A DNA stretch of 64,000 nt from JBOGOC01 sp050747525. Its GTDB lineage: Bacteria > Acidobacteriota > Polarisedimenticolia > JACPZX01 > DASXTC01. The stretch covers positions 1-64,000 of the forward strand of contig JBOGOC010000066.1 of NCBI GenBank assembly GCA_050747525.1. Direction: 5' to 3'. The notes beneath the pieces were generated by a model. It was not told where the DNA came from and made no database searches. It saw only the letters and a list, made by a program, of their open reading frames with translations. Made by a program: the position numbers and the translations under genes. Positions 8,696-17,046 of the stretch are shown here, one piece after another (position 1 is the first letter of the stretch; each line of letters opens with the position of its first letter).

Positions 8696-10810
8696 TCAGA
8701 AGGTGTAGCGCACGCTGGCCAGCGCCATGAACGGCGGCGCCGGGAGAATCGCAAAGGAGCCGAAGCCGCGCGTCTCGTAGTCGCGGCTTCCGATGTTCTT
8801 CAGGTTGAGGCCCATCTCCCACTGCTCGAGCTTCCAGGAGACGGCCGCGTCGTACACGATGTAGGGATCCATCTCGTAGACGTTGTCCTCGGAGATGAAC
8901 TGCTCGCCCACGTACCGCCCTCCGCCGGCCAGCCCCAGCCCGTTCTCGAAGCCCTGGCTCACCCAGAGGCTGGCCAGGTGGCGCGGCGCGAAGGCTGGCG
9001 TGTTCCCGGTGCGATCGAAGGTAGCCGGTACAGGGAAGAGAACGAGCTCCGTGAACTCCGTCAGCTCGGCATCGTTGTAGGCGTACGCTCCCAGCACGCG
9101 CAGGTTCTTGCGCACCTCTCCCGACGCCTCGAACTCGATGCCGCGTGAGCGCTGGTCACCCGCCTGCGTGGTGATCCCGTTATCGTCGGGTATCCCGATG
9201 TTGTCGCGCTCGACGTTGTAGGCAGCCACGGTCATCTGCAGCTTGCCTCCCAGCACGCCCACCTTGGTCCCCACCTCGATCTGGCGGCTTTCCTCCGGCT
9301 CCCTGTCCTCGTCCTGCACGCGCGCACCGGCCGGGGCGAAGCTGCGGGCGGCGTTGGCGTAGAAGCTCAGCTCGCTGGTGGGCGAGAAGACCACCCCTCC
9401 CATCGGGCTCAGCTTGCTATCGCTGCGGTTGACGGTGAAGACCCCTATGTTCGGGTCGGGGCTGAAGGCGTTGTCATCCTCGAAGTCGATCATGTCGAAG
9501 CGCGCCCCCGCCAGGGCGAACCACTTTTCGGAGAACTGGATCTGATCGATGACGTACGGCGCCACGATGACGCTGCGCGCGTCTCCCGCCTGCACGGGGG
9601 TGACCGCGAAGGGCCGCGTGGCGGTCTCCACCGGATCGTCCACGCCGATGAAGGGGAGGACCGTGTTGTCCAGGGTGAACTCATCGCCCTGCCAGGACAG
9701 GTCCAGCCCCATCAGGATCTGGTGCTTCACCGGCCCCGTGGCGGCCGACAGGATGGCCTCGGCCTGGTTCCCCATGAACTGCTGCTGATCGTCCAGCAGC
9801 AGCAGCGAGCGGCCCACCTGCTCGCCTAGAGGCCCGAAGTCGAAGACCCCGAAGAAGATCGTGCCGTCCGACTCCCAGTCCAGCTGACGGTAGTAGGTCT
9901 TGTTGCGCAGGGACCAGGCGTCGTTCACCCGGTGCTCCACGTCCACCTGGGCGCGCGAAAGCTGCTGGTCGGACACGTCGAACGGCGACTGATACTCCCT
10001 CTCGCGGGGCACGTCGGCGATGCGGGTGCCGAAGTTGACCAGCGGCAGGCCGCTGTCGGGCATGTAGTTGGAGCGAGCGTACTCCAGGTTGACGTTGACG
10101 GAGGTGGCGCCGTCGGGCCGCCAGGTGAAGGCAGGGTTCACCGCCAGGGTGTCGTTCTCCATGTTGTCGCGGAAGGTGTCCGACTCGCGCCAGAGACCCT
10201 GCAGCCGGAAGCTGCGGGTGCCGTCGTCGCTCGACATGTTGTGGTCGACCGTGATGTCGTAGGTCGAGAACGATCCGAACGAGGCGCCGCCGCGGGTGAA
10301 GGCTCCCGCCACCGGCTGGCGGCGCACGATGTTGACCGCTCCCGCCAGGGGATTGCTGCCGTACAGGAACCCCGCGGGGCCCTTGAACACCTCCACCCGC
10401 TCGGCGTTGTACATGGGGTAGAAGGTGACTTCGGGCTCGGGGGCGCCATCCACCAGCACCAGGCCACTGCTCTGGGCGTCGAATCCGCGGATGGTGAAGA
10501 AATCGGCCACGCCGTTGAACGACTGGACGTCCACGCCGCTGACGTTCTCCAGCGCGTCTCCGAGCACTTCGGCTTTCTGCTCGCGCATCACGACGTCGCT
10601 CACCACGCCCACGTTGGCGGGGGTCAGCCGCAGCAGCAGCGGCAGGCGCGTGGCGATGGTGTTCGAGGTAGGGATGTAGGGGAGATCTCCCTGCACGGAC
10701 ACCGTGACGGGAGCGCCCTGCGCGCCCTCCCGTCCCGCGGTGGCGTTTTCCTCGGCGGCCGCCAGGGCCCAGAGCATCGGAATCATGAGAAGCTCGATCG
10801 CGCCGATCAT
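8696..10810 (-). CDS. TonB-dependent outer-membrane (siderophore-type) receptor
   Basis: Outer-membrane, TonB-energised uptake receptor of 704 residues. An N-terminal signal peptide (MIGAIELLMIPMLWALAAAE) is followed by a possible TonB box (PVTVSVQGD). The plug spans about residues 70-170 with VLGDALENVSGVDVQ, FTIRGFDAQSSGLVLVDG and VEVFKGPAGFLYGSNPLAGA, the pattern of the siderophore-receptor subfamily. A beta-barrel of alternating strands follows and ends in the classical C-terminal aromatic, RYTF. The ATG at 10810 is chosen over an in-frame GTG at 10831 because GGGAGG sits six bases upstream and the signal peptide begins there. It overlaps the stop of an 18-codon leader ORF. The ligand may be an iron chelate, heme or the product of the neighbouring enzymes. 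Confidence 0.93.
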   Translation of the reverse strand: MIGAIELLMIPMLWALAAAEENATAGREGAQGAPVTVSVQGDLPYIPTSNTIATRLPLLLRLTPANVGVVSDVVMREQKAEVLGDALENVSGVDVQSFNGVADFFTIRGFDAQSSGLVLVDGAPEPEVTFYPMYNAERVEVFKGPAGFLYGSNPLAGAVNIVRRQPVAGAFTRGGASFGSFSTYDITVDHNMSSDDGTRSFRLQGLWRESDTFRDNMENDTLAVNPAFTWRPDGATSVNVNLEYARSNYMPDSGLPLVNFGTRIADVPREREYQSPFDVSDQQLSRAQVDVEHRVNDAWSLRNKTYYRQLDWESDGTIFFGVFDFGPLGEQVGRSLLLLDDQQQFMGNQAEAILSAATGPVKHQILMGLDLSWQGDEFTLDNTVLPFIGVDDPVETATRPFAVTPVQAGDARSVIVAPYVIDQIQFSEKWFALAGARFDMIDFEDDNAFSPDPNIGVFTVNRSDSKLSPMGGVVFSPTSELSFYANAARSFAPAGARVQDEDREPEESRQIEVGTKVGVLGGKLQMTVAAYNVERDNIGIPDDNGITTQAGDQRSRGIEFEASGEVRKNLRVLGAYAYNDAELTEFTELVLFPVPATFDRTGNTPAFAPRHLASLWVSQGFENGLGLAGGGRYVGEQFISEDNVYEMDPYIVYDAAVSWKLEQWEMGLNLKNIGSRDYETRGFGSFAILPAPPFMALASVRYTF

Positions 10811-10863
10811 GCGTGACCTCCCGCGGCCCACGCCCTTCGTGCCGTTCCTGACTCGATTGCCAT
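10807..10863 (-). CDS. Candidate 18-codon leader ORF upstream of the TonB receptor
   Basis: A short frame encoding MAIESGTARRAWAAGGHA. It starts at an ATG with a perfect AGGAGG five bases upstream, among the best ribosome-binding sites in the window. It ends in a TGA that overlaps the receptor ATG as ATGA. It is the only coding potential I see in the 105-base gap between the radical SAM gene and the receptor. The peptide has no hydrophobic segment, no Cys and no obvious run of a single regulatory amino acid. It may serve only to load ribosomes for translational coupling, or may act as a regulatory leader; no family can be named. Confidence 0.45.
   Translation of the reverse strand: MAIESGTARRAWAAGGHA
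10817..10822 (-). promoter_or_regulatory. Shine-Dalgarno deciding the receptor start
   Basis: The minus strand reads GGGAGG, six bases before the ATG at 10810. It supports that ATG as the receptor start instead of the in-frame GTG at 10831, which it would otherwise overlap. It also lies inside the leader ORF, so leader translation could mask or expose it. Confidence 0.6.
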
Positions 10864-10868
10864 CAGTG

Positions 10869-10874
10869 CCTCCT
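10869..10874 (-). promoter_or_regulatory. Strong Shine-Dalgarno AGGAGG of the leader ORF
   Basis: The minus strand reads AGGAGG here with five bases to the ATG at 10863. This is a consensus site at near-ideal spacing, in contrast to the weak or absent sites at several other genes of the operon. Confidence 0.6.
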
Positions 10875-10915
10875 GTCGAGGTTGCAGCGTACGACGGCCG
10901 GTCGGTGCCTGGTTC

Positions 10916-12241
10916 TTACGTGTAACGGGCCCCGCGGTATTCATCGGCATAGAAACGCGGCAGCAGGTGGTCCACCCTCAGCAGGCCGGCCCGCGTCAGC
11001 ACGACCCGCCCCGATTCCACGCGCAGCATCCCTTCCGACTGAAGCTGCGCGAACGCCCCGGCATGCCGCGCCAGGATGTCGACGCCGAACTTGGCCTGGA
11101 AGGCGCGAGCGTCCAGATGCCCCAGCTTCAGCCGGAGGATCATCTCCCGCACGCACCGCTCCTCGGGCGTCGTCCTGAGGGCCCGCGCCAGCGGCAGCTC
11201 CCCCGCCTCCAGACGGTCCTGCCAGGGGCCCATCTCGCTCTCGTTCTGGTAGTGGACACCTCCCAGGTGCGAGAAGGAGGCCACGCCGGTCCCCAGCATG
11301 TCGCTGCCGTGCCACACCGCGTCCCGGTAGACGAACCCGGCGGCGCTCCCCTTCTTCACCATCGTGTAGGCGCTGGAGATCTCGTAGCCGGCGGCCAGGA
11401 ACGCCTCGATCGCCCGATCGTTCCAGGCACGTCTCTGATCCCACGTGGAAAGAGGGACCGGCAGCGTGTGGTGCGACAGCGCGTCCGCGTAGGTGGTGTT
11501 GTACGGCAGCTCCATCTGATAGATGGTGACGCTGTCGGGCGACGCCTCGATGGTGCGCTGCACCGAGTGCGACCAGGTGGCGTCGGTCTCCCCCAGCATC
11601 CCCGCGATCAGGTCGATGTTGAGCTGATCGAAGCTCATCGAGCGGATCCAGGGCATGACCCGATCGATCTCAGCCGACAGGTGCGCGCGGCCGTTTTCCT
11701 TCAGGATGCCGTCGTCGTAGCTCTCCACCCCCAGGCTGAGCCGGGTGACGCCGATGCGACGGATCGCCTCCAGCTTGGGCTGAGTGAGCGTGCCCGGCTC
11801 GCACTCGAAGGTGATCTCCTTCGCGCCGTCCCACGGGAGCGAGGCGCGCACCGAGGCCACCAGCGCCATGAGGTCACGGGCGCTGATGAACGAGGGGGTC
11901 CCTCCTCCGAAATAGACGAACTGCAGCGCGCGGCCGGCCACGGCCGGACAGGCCGCCAGCAGAGCTACCTCCCTCTCGAGCGCCCGGAGGTAGCGGCGGA
12001 TGCGCGCGCTGTCGATGTCGGTGTAGACCTTGAAGTAGCAGAACTTGCACCGCTTGCGGCAGAACGGAACGTGCAGGTACAGGCCCAGGCTCCGGTCCGG
12101 GCCGGCGGGGGACTGCAGCGCCGCGCGCGCGTGCTTCAGGTGATCGGGGTTCCAGACCGAGTACGGTGGGTAATTGGAGACGAAGACGCTGCCGATCTCG
12201 GCTTCGGGTGTCTGGGTGAGGGTCGTCTGGTTGTCCATCAT
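10916..12241 (-). CDS. HemN/HemW-like radical SAM protein
   Basis: Radical SAM enzyme of 441 residues in the coproporphyrinogen III oxidase-like family. The iron-sulfur cluster motif CxxxCxxC appears as CRKRCKFC around residue 70, preceded by LYLHVPF as in HemN/HemW. It is followed by FVYFGGGTPSF (SAM-binding GGGTP), ITFECEPGTL and RLSLGVES, all standard for the family. The C-terminal third looks like the HemN winged-helix domain. Possible roles include porphyrin decarboxylation, HemW-like heme trafficking or anaerobic heme opening (ChuW/HutW-type); these cannot be separated by eye. The ATG at 12241 overlaps the preceding stop (ATGA), and a second ATG follows at once. Being next to a TonB receptor makes a heme or metal-chelate substrate worth testing. 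Confidence 0.9.
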   Translation of the reverse strand: MMDNQTTLTQTPEAEIGSVFVSNYPPYSVWNPDHLKHARAALQSPAGPDRSLGLYLHVPFCRKRCKFCYFKVYTDIDSARIRRYLRALEREVALLAACPAVAGRALQFVYFGGGTPSFISARDLMALVASVRASLPWDGAKEITFECEPGTLTQPKLEAIRRIGVTRLSLGVESYDDGILKENGRAHLSAEIDRVMPWIRSMSFDQLNIDLIAGMLGETDATWSHSVQRTIEASPDSVTIYQMELPYNTTYADALSHHTLPVPLSTWDQRRAWNDRAIEAFLAAGYEISSAYTMVKKGSAAGFVYRDAVWHGSDMLGTGVASFSHLGGVHYQNESEMGPWQDRLEAGELPLARALRTTPEERCVREMILRLKLGHLDARAFQAKFGVDILARHAGAFAQLQSEGMLRVESGRVVLTRAGLLRVDHLLPRFYADEYRGARYT

Positions 12242-13365
12242 GCCTTCCCGAAGGCGAAGAGCGTGCCCGCCGTGTTGCCGATGATCAGGAATCCTCCCCC
12301 CACGCTGGGGGAGGCGGCCAGCGATGCGCCGGTCTCGAACTCCCATACGGTCTTCCCCGACGCCAGGTCGAGAAGGACCAGCTCTCCCGCCACGCTGGCG
12401 GCCACCACGCGGCTCCCCGCCACAACCGGGGAGGCGTCCACGCGTCCCTTCAGGGAAGTCGTCCAGACCGGCTCGCCGTTGGCCTGCCGCAAGGCGCGCA
12501 CCATCTTGTCGCGCCCCCCGACGATCACCAGGTCGCCGGCGAGGGCGGCCGACGCGTAGTAGGGAAATTTCTTCTCGGGATGCTCGTACCTCCAGGCCAC
12601 GGCGCCCTGCTTGAGATCCACCGCCACGAACTGGTTCTCGAACGTTCCCACGAAGGCGCGCGTCCCGGCCACGGCGGCGCTCGCCCCCATGTACCCTCCC
12701 GCATCCACCTTCATGGTCTCGACGCCGTCTTTCACCCGGACCACGCGCAGCAGCCCGTCGCACCCCGACACCACCACGGACGGGCCCTCCTTCCCCTCGA
12801 TGACCGCGGGGGTGGCGTATACGTAGCTTCCCGTGGAGAGCTTCCAGGCCAGCGAGCCGTCGGCGGCGGCAAGGGCGTACACGTTGTTGTCGTGCGAGCC
12901 GAAGATCAGCCGCCCGCCCGCCAGCGCGGCCGAGGAGACGATCGACGCCTCGGCCTGGAAGACCCACCGCCGCTTCCCCGTCGCGGCGTCCACCGCGTGC
13001 ATGGTCCCCCCTTCGTCTCCGACGTAGACGAGGCCTCCCGCCACGGTGGGCGACGACTTGATCGGCTGTCCCGCGGCGTACGCCCAGCGCGGCTTGCCGG
13101 TCGCCAGGTCGAGCGCCTGCAGGGTGCCGTCCACCGATCCCACGAAGACGGTCCCCGACGAGATCGCCGCGGTCGACTCGATCCCTCCGGGGGCCTGGAA
13201 GGTCCAGGCCGTGGAGAGCTTGTCGGGAAGGGGATCGCGGGCGACTCCCGTGAGCTGCGCGTCGCCCCTGAAGGAAGGCCAGTCCGCGGCCGTCACGGAT
13301 GACGCGAGGACGGCCACCGAAAAGGCCACCGCGAACACCTGCCTCACGTCACCACGCCGCGTCAT
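12238..13365 (-). CDS. Secreted PQQ-like beta-propeller protein (BamB-like), single domain
   Basis: Exported beta-propeller of 375 residues. It has a signal peptide (TRRGDVRQVFAVAFSVAVLASSVTA), then ADWPSFRGDAQLTGVA, the WPxFRG opening typical of this family in Acidobacteriota and Planctomycetota. Seven to eight repeats of the form 'xVYVGxxxGxLxALDxATGKxxW' follow, for example VFVGSVDGTLQALDLATGKPRW and LVYVGDEGGTMHAVDAATGK. The repeats fit the PQQ-like fold, but I see no reason to assume bound PQQ. The ATG at 13365 has GAGG six bases upstream and overlaps the alcohol dehydrogenase end by 17 bases; GTG at 13347 is an alternative. Its role is unknown: scaffold, sensor or periplasmic binding protein. 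Confidence 0.88.
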   Translation of the reverse strand: MTRRGDVRQVFAVAFSVAVLASSVTAADWPSFRGDAQLTGVARDPLPDKLSTAWTFQAPGGIESTAAISSGTVFVGSVDGTLQALDLATGKPRWAYAAGQPIKSSPTVAGGLVYVGDEGGTMHAVDAATGKRRWVFQAEASIVSSAALAGGRLIFGSHDNNVYALAAADGSLAWKLSTGSYVYATPAVIEGKEGPSVVVSGCDGLLRVVRVKDGVETMKVDAGGYMGASAAVAGTRAFVGTFENQFVAVDLKQGAVAWRYEHPEKKFPYYASAALAGDLVIVGGRDKMVRALRQANGEPVWTTSLKGRVDASPVVAGSRVVAASVAGELVLLDLASGKTVWEFETGASLAASPSVGGGFLIIGNTAGTLFAFGKA

Positions 13366-14524
13366 ACAGAGCCTCGAAATCGTCCCGCGTCACCTGGCGC
13401 GGATTGAACTGCGCCGTCCACTGCGAGCCGGCCGCCTCGGCCAGCCCGGGGAGCTCGGCGCGCTCGACCCCCACGTCACGCAGGCGGGCCGGCAGGCCGC
13501 CGTGCGCGCGCATGGCCTCGAGTCGCGAAGCCAGCGCTTCGGGAGCTCCCGCTTCCCCGGCCGCGGGGCCCCCCAGCAGCTCTCCGTAGAGCGGCCCCGC
13601 CGCGGGCCCGTTGAACCGCACCACGTGAGGGAGCATCAACAGGACAGCCTCGCCGTGCGCCAGAGCGTGGTCACGGGAGGTCAGCGGGTTGGCCGACGCA
13701 TGGGCGGCCCCCAGCATGGACGACTCCACGGCGGCCCCCGCCAGGTGGGCTCCCAGCAGCATCGCTCCTCTCGCACGCAGGTCGCCCGGGTCGTCCAGCG
13801 CGGGGGCGAAGGCCTCTTCCAGAAGCCTCCACGCTTTCAATCCCAGCATGCACGACACCGGATTGCGGGGGCGGCTCACCCAGCTCTCCACCGCGTGGGA
13901 GACGGCGTCCATCCCCGACGCGGCGCTGACGCGCCGCGGGCAGGTGCCGGTCAGATCCGGATCCAGGATGACCGTGGCGAACCTGGCCTTCTCGTCGCCG
14001 CACGCCATCTTGCGGCGCGTCCCCTCCTGCTCGATCAGGGCGTAGGACTGGGCGTCGCTCCCCGTGCCGGCGGTGGTGGGAACGCCGATGGAGGCCAGCA
14101 TCGGGCGCGCCGCGTGGCCGAAGCCCCAGTAGCTCTCCATGGATCCGCCGTTGGTGAGCAGGAAGTTGATCCCCTTGGCGCAGTCCATGGCGCTCCCGCC
14201 TCCCAGTGCCACGATGAGGTCGATCCCCGCCGGGCGGGCCGCCGCGGCCCCCGCCTCCACGTGGCGGGTCGAAGGGTTCTCCTCCACGCCGTCGAACACC
14301 AGCACCTCGAGGCCCGCGCGCCGGAGCGAGGCCTCCGCCCGTGACGCGTGGCCGGCCTTCTCCAGACCCGGATCGGTGACCAGCAGCACCCGGTGTCCGG
14401 ACGACTCGCGCGCCGCCTCTCCCAGGCCGTCCAGCGAGCCGGGGCCGAAGATCAGCCGCGTCCCCCCGATCCGCGCGGACCACGCGGACAGGGCGGCGGA
14501 GGCGGCGTCATGCAGCGGCATCAT
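13349..14524 (-). CDS. Iron-containing (group III) alcohol dehydrogenase
   Basis: Cytoplasmic NAD(P)-dependent, divalent-metal alcohol dehydrogenase of 391 residues, the usual family length. Visible are the nucleotide-binding GGGSAMDCAKGINFLL, then GVPTTAGTGSDAQSYALI, ILDPDLTGTCP, the first metal-binding region SGMDAVSHAVESWVS, and a second with HALAHGEAVLLMLPHVVRFN; together these supply the Asp and His ligands. The start is ATGATG at 14524, overlapping the aldehyde dehydrogenase end by 17 bases, so the two are probably co-translated. With the adenylating enzyme and the aldehyde dehydrogenase upstream it completes a carboxylate-aldehyde-alcohol series. It could also run in the oxidative direction. 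Confidence 0.92.
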   Translation of the reverse strand: MMPLHDAASAALSAWSARIGGTRLIFGPGSLDGLGEAARESSGHRVLLVTDPGLEKAGHASRAEASLRRAGLEVLVFDGVEENPSTRHVEAGAAAARPAGIDLIVALGGGSAMDCAKGINFLLTNGGSMESYWGFGHAARPMLASIGVPTTAGTGSDAQSYALIEQEGTRRKMACGDEKARFATVILDPDLTGTCPRRVSAASGMDAVSHAVESWVSRPRNPVSCMLGLKAWRLLEEAFAPALDDPGDLRARGAMLLGAHLAGAAVESSMLGAAHASANPLTSRDHALAHGEAVLLMLPHVVRFNGPAAGPLYGELLGGPAAGEAGAPEALASRLEAMRAHGGLPARLRDVGVERAELPGLAEAAGSQWTAQFNPRQVTRDDFEALYDAAW

Positions 14525-15947
14525 CGATCTGCACCGCCCGCCGCCTGTAGAGATGATCGAACAGGTTCCCCTCGTGTGGCTGATCCCAGTCGATGCGGCT
14601 GGTGGGAATCGGCCCCAGGTTGAGCCGATCGATCGACGTGGAGCCCGCGAGCGCGCGGCGCAGCGGCCCGTCCGAAACGATCGCGGTGGCCACGAGGGTT
14701 GGCCCGATCCGCGCCGCCAGGTCATCTTCCGGCACTTCCACCACCGCGGCGAACGGGAAGAGGTACTCCGCGCGCGCCAGAGGATGATCCGGATCTTCGC
14801 AATGCACGACGGTGGGGCGCAGGAAGGTGCATCCATCCACCTGCTCGATGCGGCAGATGCCCCTCGTGCGCGCCGAGAGGTCCACCGCCCCGGGGGCCTG
14901 CAGCAGCGAATCGATGTGGGCCGACACCCGGTGTGCGACGGCCGGCTCGGCGAACGCGGCCAGGCGAGCCTTGGGATCGTCCATGGGGAGCGGCTCGATC
15001 GCGGCCAGCCGCTCCGCAAGGGCCTCGGCGATCACGCGGCCACGCGAGGCGACGAACACCCCCGAGGTGTTGAGGCACGACCGGCCGCCGTTGTCGGCGA
15101 TCGACGCCACGATCACGTCGAGGTGCTTCTCGAACTCGGCACAGGCCGCCTCGTCCAGAATCACCTTGCTCCAGCCCGGGCCGTGCAGCTGCACGCGCGG
15201 ATCATCCTTCCAGGGGCGCAGGGTCCCTTCGTCCCCGAACACCATGGAGCGCCCGCAGCGCAGCAGGACCTCGATCCCGCCGGAATGGTCGCTCGGATAG
15301 AAGCTGAAGGCCGACTCGGGGGCCCCGGCCGCCATCATGGCGCGCACGATGCGCAGCGGAGTCCAGGGCTCCTGACGCCCCGGGCGAAGGACCAGGGGGT
15401 ACTTGAGGGCCAGGGCGGGCGCCCACAGGCCGTGCACGCCCGGTGAATTGTTCGGCAGGACGGCGCCCAGGGCCGCCGCCTCGGCCCGGAACGACACGCG
15501 CCGGCCTCCCTCCATCACCCAGCCACGGTCCAGAACGGCAGGGTCGATGCCGCGCGTCCAGCCCTCCACGACCGAGGTCACACGGCGCAGCACGGACTCG
15601 ATCTTTCCCATGTTTCCGCGGCACAGCGCCAGCGGCATCCCCGTGGTGGCGGAGAGCTGCGCCAGATACTGGTCCGGGCTCTGCGTCGTTCCATCGTCGA
15701 GCGGAAGCTCGGCACGGGCGTACAGATCGGCGGCGCGGGCGGAGATGGCGCCCAGATCGGCGGCCGTCATCTCGCGCAAGGACTGCGCCCGGGCGTCCAT
15801 GCCCGCCAGGTCGCGCGCGATGAGCCCGCGGTTGGCCTGGCTCACCTCGGCGACGGGCTCTCCGTTGCGCACGTCGCGCAGCACCACGCGCTCCAGGCTG
15901 CGGTAGGGGCGGCCCGCGCGCAGGATCGGAACGTGACCCAGGCTCAT
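14508..15947 (-). CDS. Aldehyde dehydrogenase superfamily protein, candidate acyl reductase
   Basis: ALDH-fold oxidoreductase of 479 residues. The NAD(P)-binding half contains GAVLPNNSPGVHGLW, the NNSPG form seen in acyl-CoA/acyl-enzyme reductases and some ALDHs, and the catalytic cysteine is C291 in ADNGGRSCLNTSGVFV. It is therefore intact. The location, one base after an adenylate-forming enzyme and overlapping an alcohol dehydrogenase, favours reduction of an activated carboxylate to an aldehyde over aldehyde oxidation. This is inferred from context and from analogy to LuxC/LuxE and phenazine-tailoring EhpF/EhpG pairs. The ATG at 15947 follows the previous TGA directly (TGATATG). Confidence 0.87.
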   Translation of the reverse strand: MSLGHVPILRAGRPYRSLERVVLRDVRNGEPVAEVSQANRGLIARDLAGMDARAQSLREMTAADLGAISARAADLYARAELPLDDGTTQSPDQYLAQLSATTGMPLALCRGNMGKIESVLRRVTSVVEGWTRGIDPAVLDRGWVMEGGRRVSFRAEAAALGAVLPNNSPGVHGLWAPALALKYPLVLRPGRQEPWTPLRIVRAMMAAGAPESAFSFYPSDHSGGIEVLLRCGRSMVFGDEGTLRPWKDDPRVQLHGPGWSKVILDEAACAEFEKHLDVIVASIADNGGRSCLNTSGVFVASRGRVIAEALAERLAAIEPLPMDDPKARLAAFAEPAVAHRVSAHIDSLLQAPGAVDLSARTRGICRIEQVDGCTFLRPTVVHCEDPDHPLARAEYLFPFAAVVEVPEDDLAARIGPTLVATAIVSDGPLRRALAGSTSIDRLNLGPIPTSRIDWDQPHEGNLFDHLYRRRAVQIDDAAA

Positions 15948-15948
15948 A

Positions 15949-17046
15949 TCAATACACCCCCACCACCACGCTGGACTGGAGCGACGAGAGAAGCCTCAGG
16001 TTGCGCACGCCGTCCCAGGGGTATGCCGAGCACGGCTCGGCCCGCTCCCCCTCGTCACGCTCCAGGAAGCGCGGCATGAAGAAGTCGCGCGTGAGGGTGG
16101 TCAGCATGACGCGCCCGACCTGTCCGTAGGCCACGGAGCGCTCGGGGTCGTCGGGATCCACCATCTCGAACACGGCGCGCGGAAGGGGCGGGTAATACGT
16201 AATGGCGTACTGATCGGCCGGGTCGAACGGCTTGGGGCAGGCCAGCCCCATGAGCGTGTTGCCGTAGGTCGGCACGAAGTCGATCCCCGGGGCCAGCTCC
16301 TCGCGCGCGAACCGATTGAACTGCGAGGTCATCTCGGTGCCGCCGCAGAAGATCCCGGTGATCCCCACCTGCGTCAGGGACACCTTCTCGCACAGGGCCT
16401 CCAGCAGCTTGGGCGTGGTGAAGAGGCAGCGGATGGTGTCGTGCCCCTTGAGCACCTTGAGCGCCTGCGCGATGACGTGCGCCTTGTAGGCTTCCAGCTC
16501 GCGGTGGCGGCCGTGGCGCACCAGCTCGTTCACCCACCGCGGGTCCAGGTCGACGAAGTAGGCGATCCCTCCACGATGCTGGGCGAGATGCTCGATGGAC
16601 AGGCGGAGCCGGCGGGGGCCCGTGGGGCCCAGCATCAGCCAGTCGGCCCCGGGAGGGAACCCCTTGTCGGACAGGGTGGCGCTGAAGGTCTCGTAGTCGA
16701 TCTGGAAGTCCTCGACGTTGAGCCGCGTCTTGGGGAGACCCGTGGAGCCGCCCGTCTCGAAGGCGTACATCGGGCGCCCGGCGAGCCCCGCCGGGAGCCA
16801 CCGGCGCACCGGCCCGCCGCGCAGCCATTCGTCCTGGAAGTGACCCAGCAGCTTCAGGTCGTCGTAGCCGCGGATGCGGTCCTTGGGGTCGAAGGGGAGC
16901 TTCGCGGCGAACTCCAGCCAGAAGGGCGAGCCGGTCTCGCGGCTGAAGTGCCACCGCACGGTGTCGCGCACATGCTGGTCGAGGCGCTCGCGCGCCTTGC
17001 CCACGTCCACGGGGCCTGCCTGGGCCGAGCCGGCCGCCGGAGTCAT
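15949..17046 (-). CDS. Adenylate-forming enzyme, EhpF/LuxE-like
   Basis: Predicted cytoplasmic carboxylate-activating enzyme of 365 residues of the ANL superfamily, shortened type. The phosphate-binding motif appears as FETGGSTGLPKTR and the acceptor-region motif as PTYGNTLMG; IFCGGTEMTSQFN lies between them. It lacks the roughly 110-residue mobile C-terminal lid of full-length CoA ligases, as in LuxE and the phenazine-pathway protein EhpF. It probably forms an acyl-adenylate passed to a partner, here most likely the neighbouring ALDH. The ATG at 17046 has GGAGG seven bases upstream and overlaps the propeller stop as ATGA. The acid substrate, fatty or aromatic, is unknown. Confidence 0.8.
   Translation of the reverse strand: MTPAAGSAQAGPVDVGKARERLDQHVRDTVRWHFSRETGSPFWLEFAAKLPFDPKDRIRGYDDLKLLGHFQDEWLRGGPVRRWLPAGLAGRPMYAFETGGSTGLPKTRLNVEDFQIDYETFSATLSDKGFPPGADWLMLGPTGPRRLRLSIEHLAQHRGGIAYFVDLDPRWVNELVRHGRHRELEAYKAHVIAQALKVLKGHDTIRCLFTTPKLLEALCEKVSLTQVGITGIFCGGTEMTSQFNRFAREELAPGIDFVPTYGNTLMGLACPKPFDPADQYAITYYPPLPRAVFEMVDPDDPERSVAYGQVGRVMLTTLTRDFFMPRFLERDEGERAEPCSAYPWDGVRNLRLLSSLQSSVVVGVY

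Noticed and set aside
10875..10915. Hairpin at the CCGACCGGCCGTCG sequence as a regulatory element
   Set aside because: Only about four base pairs form around a five-base loop, too weak to call.
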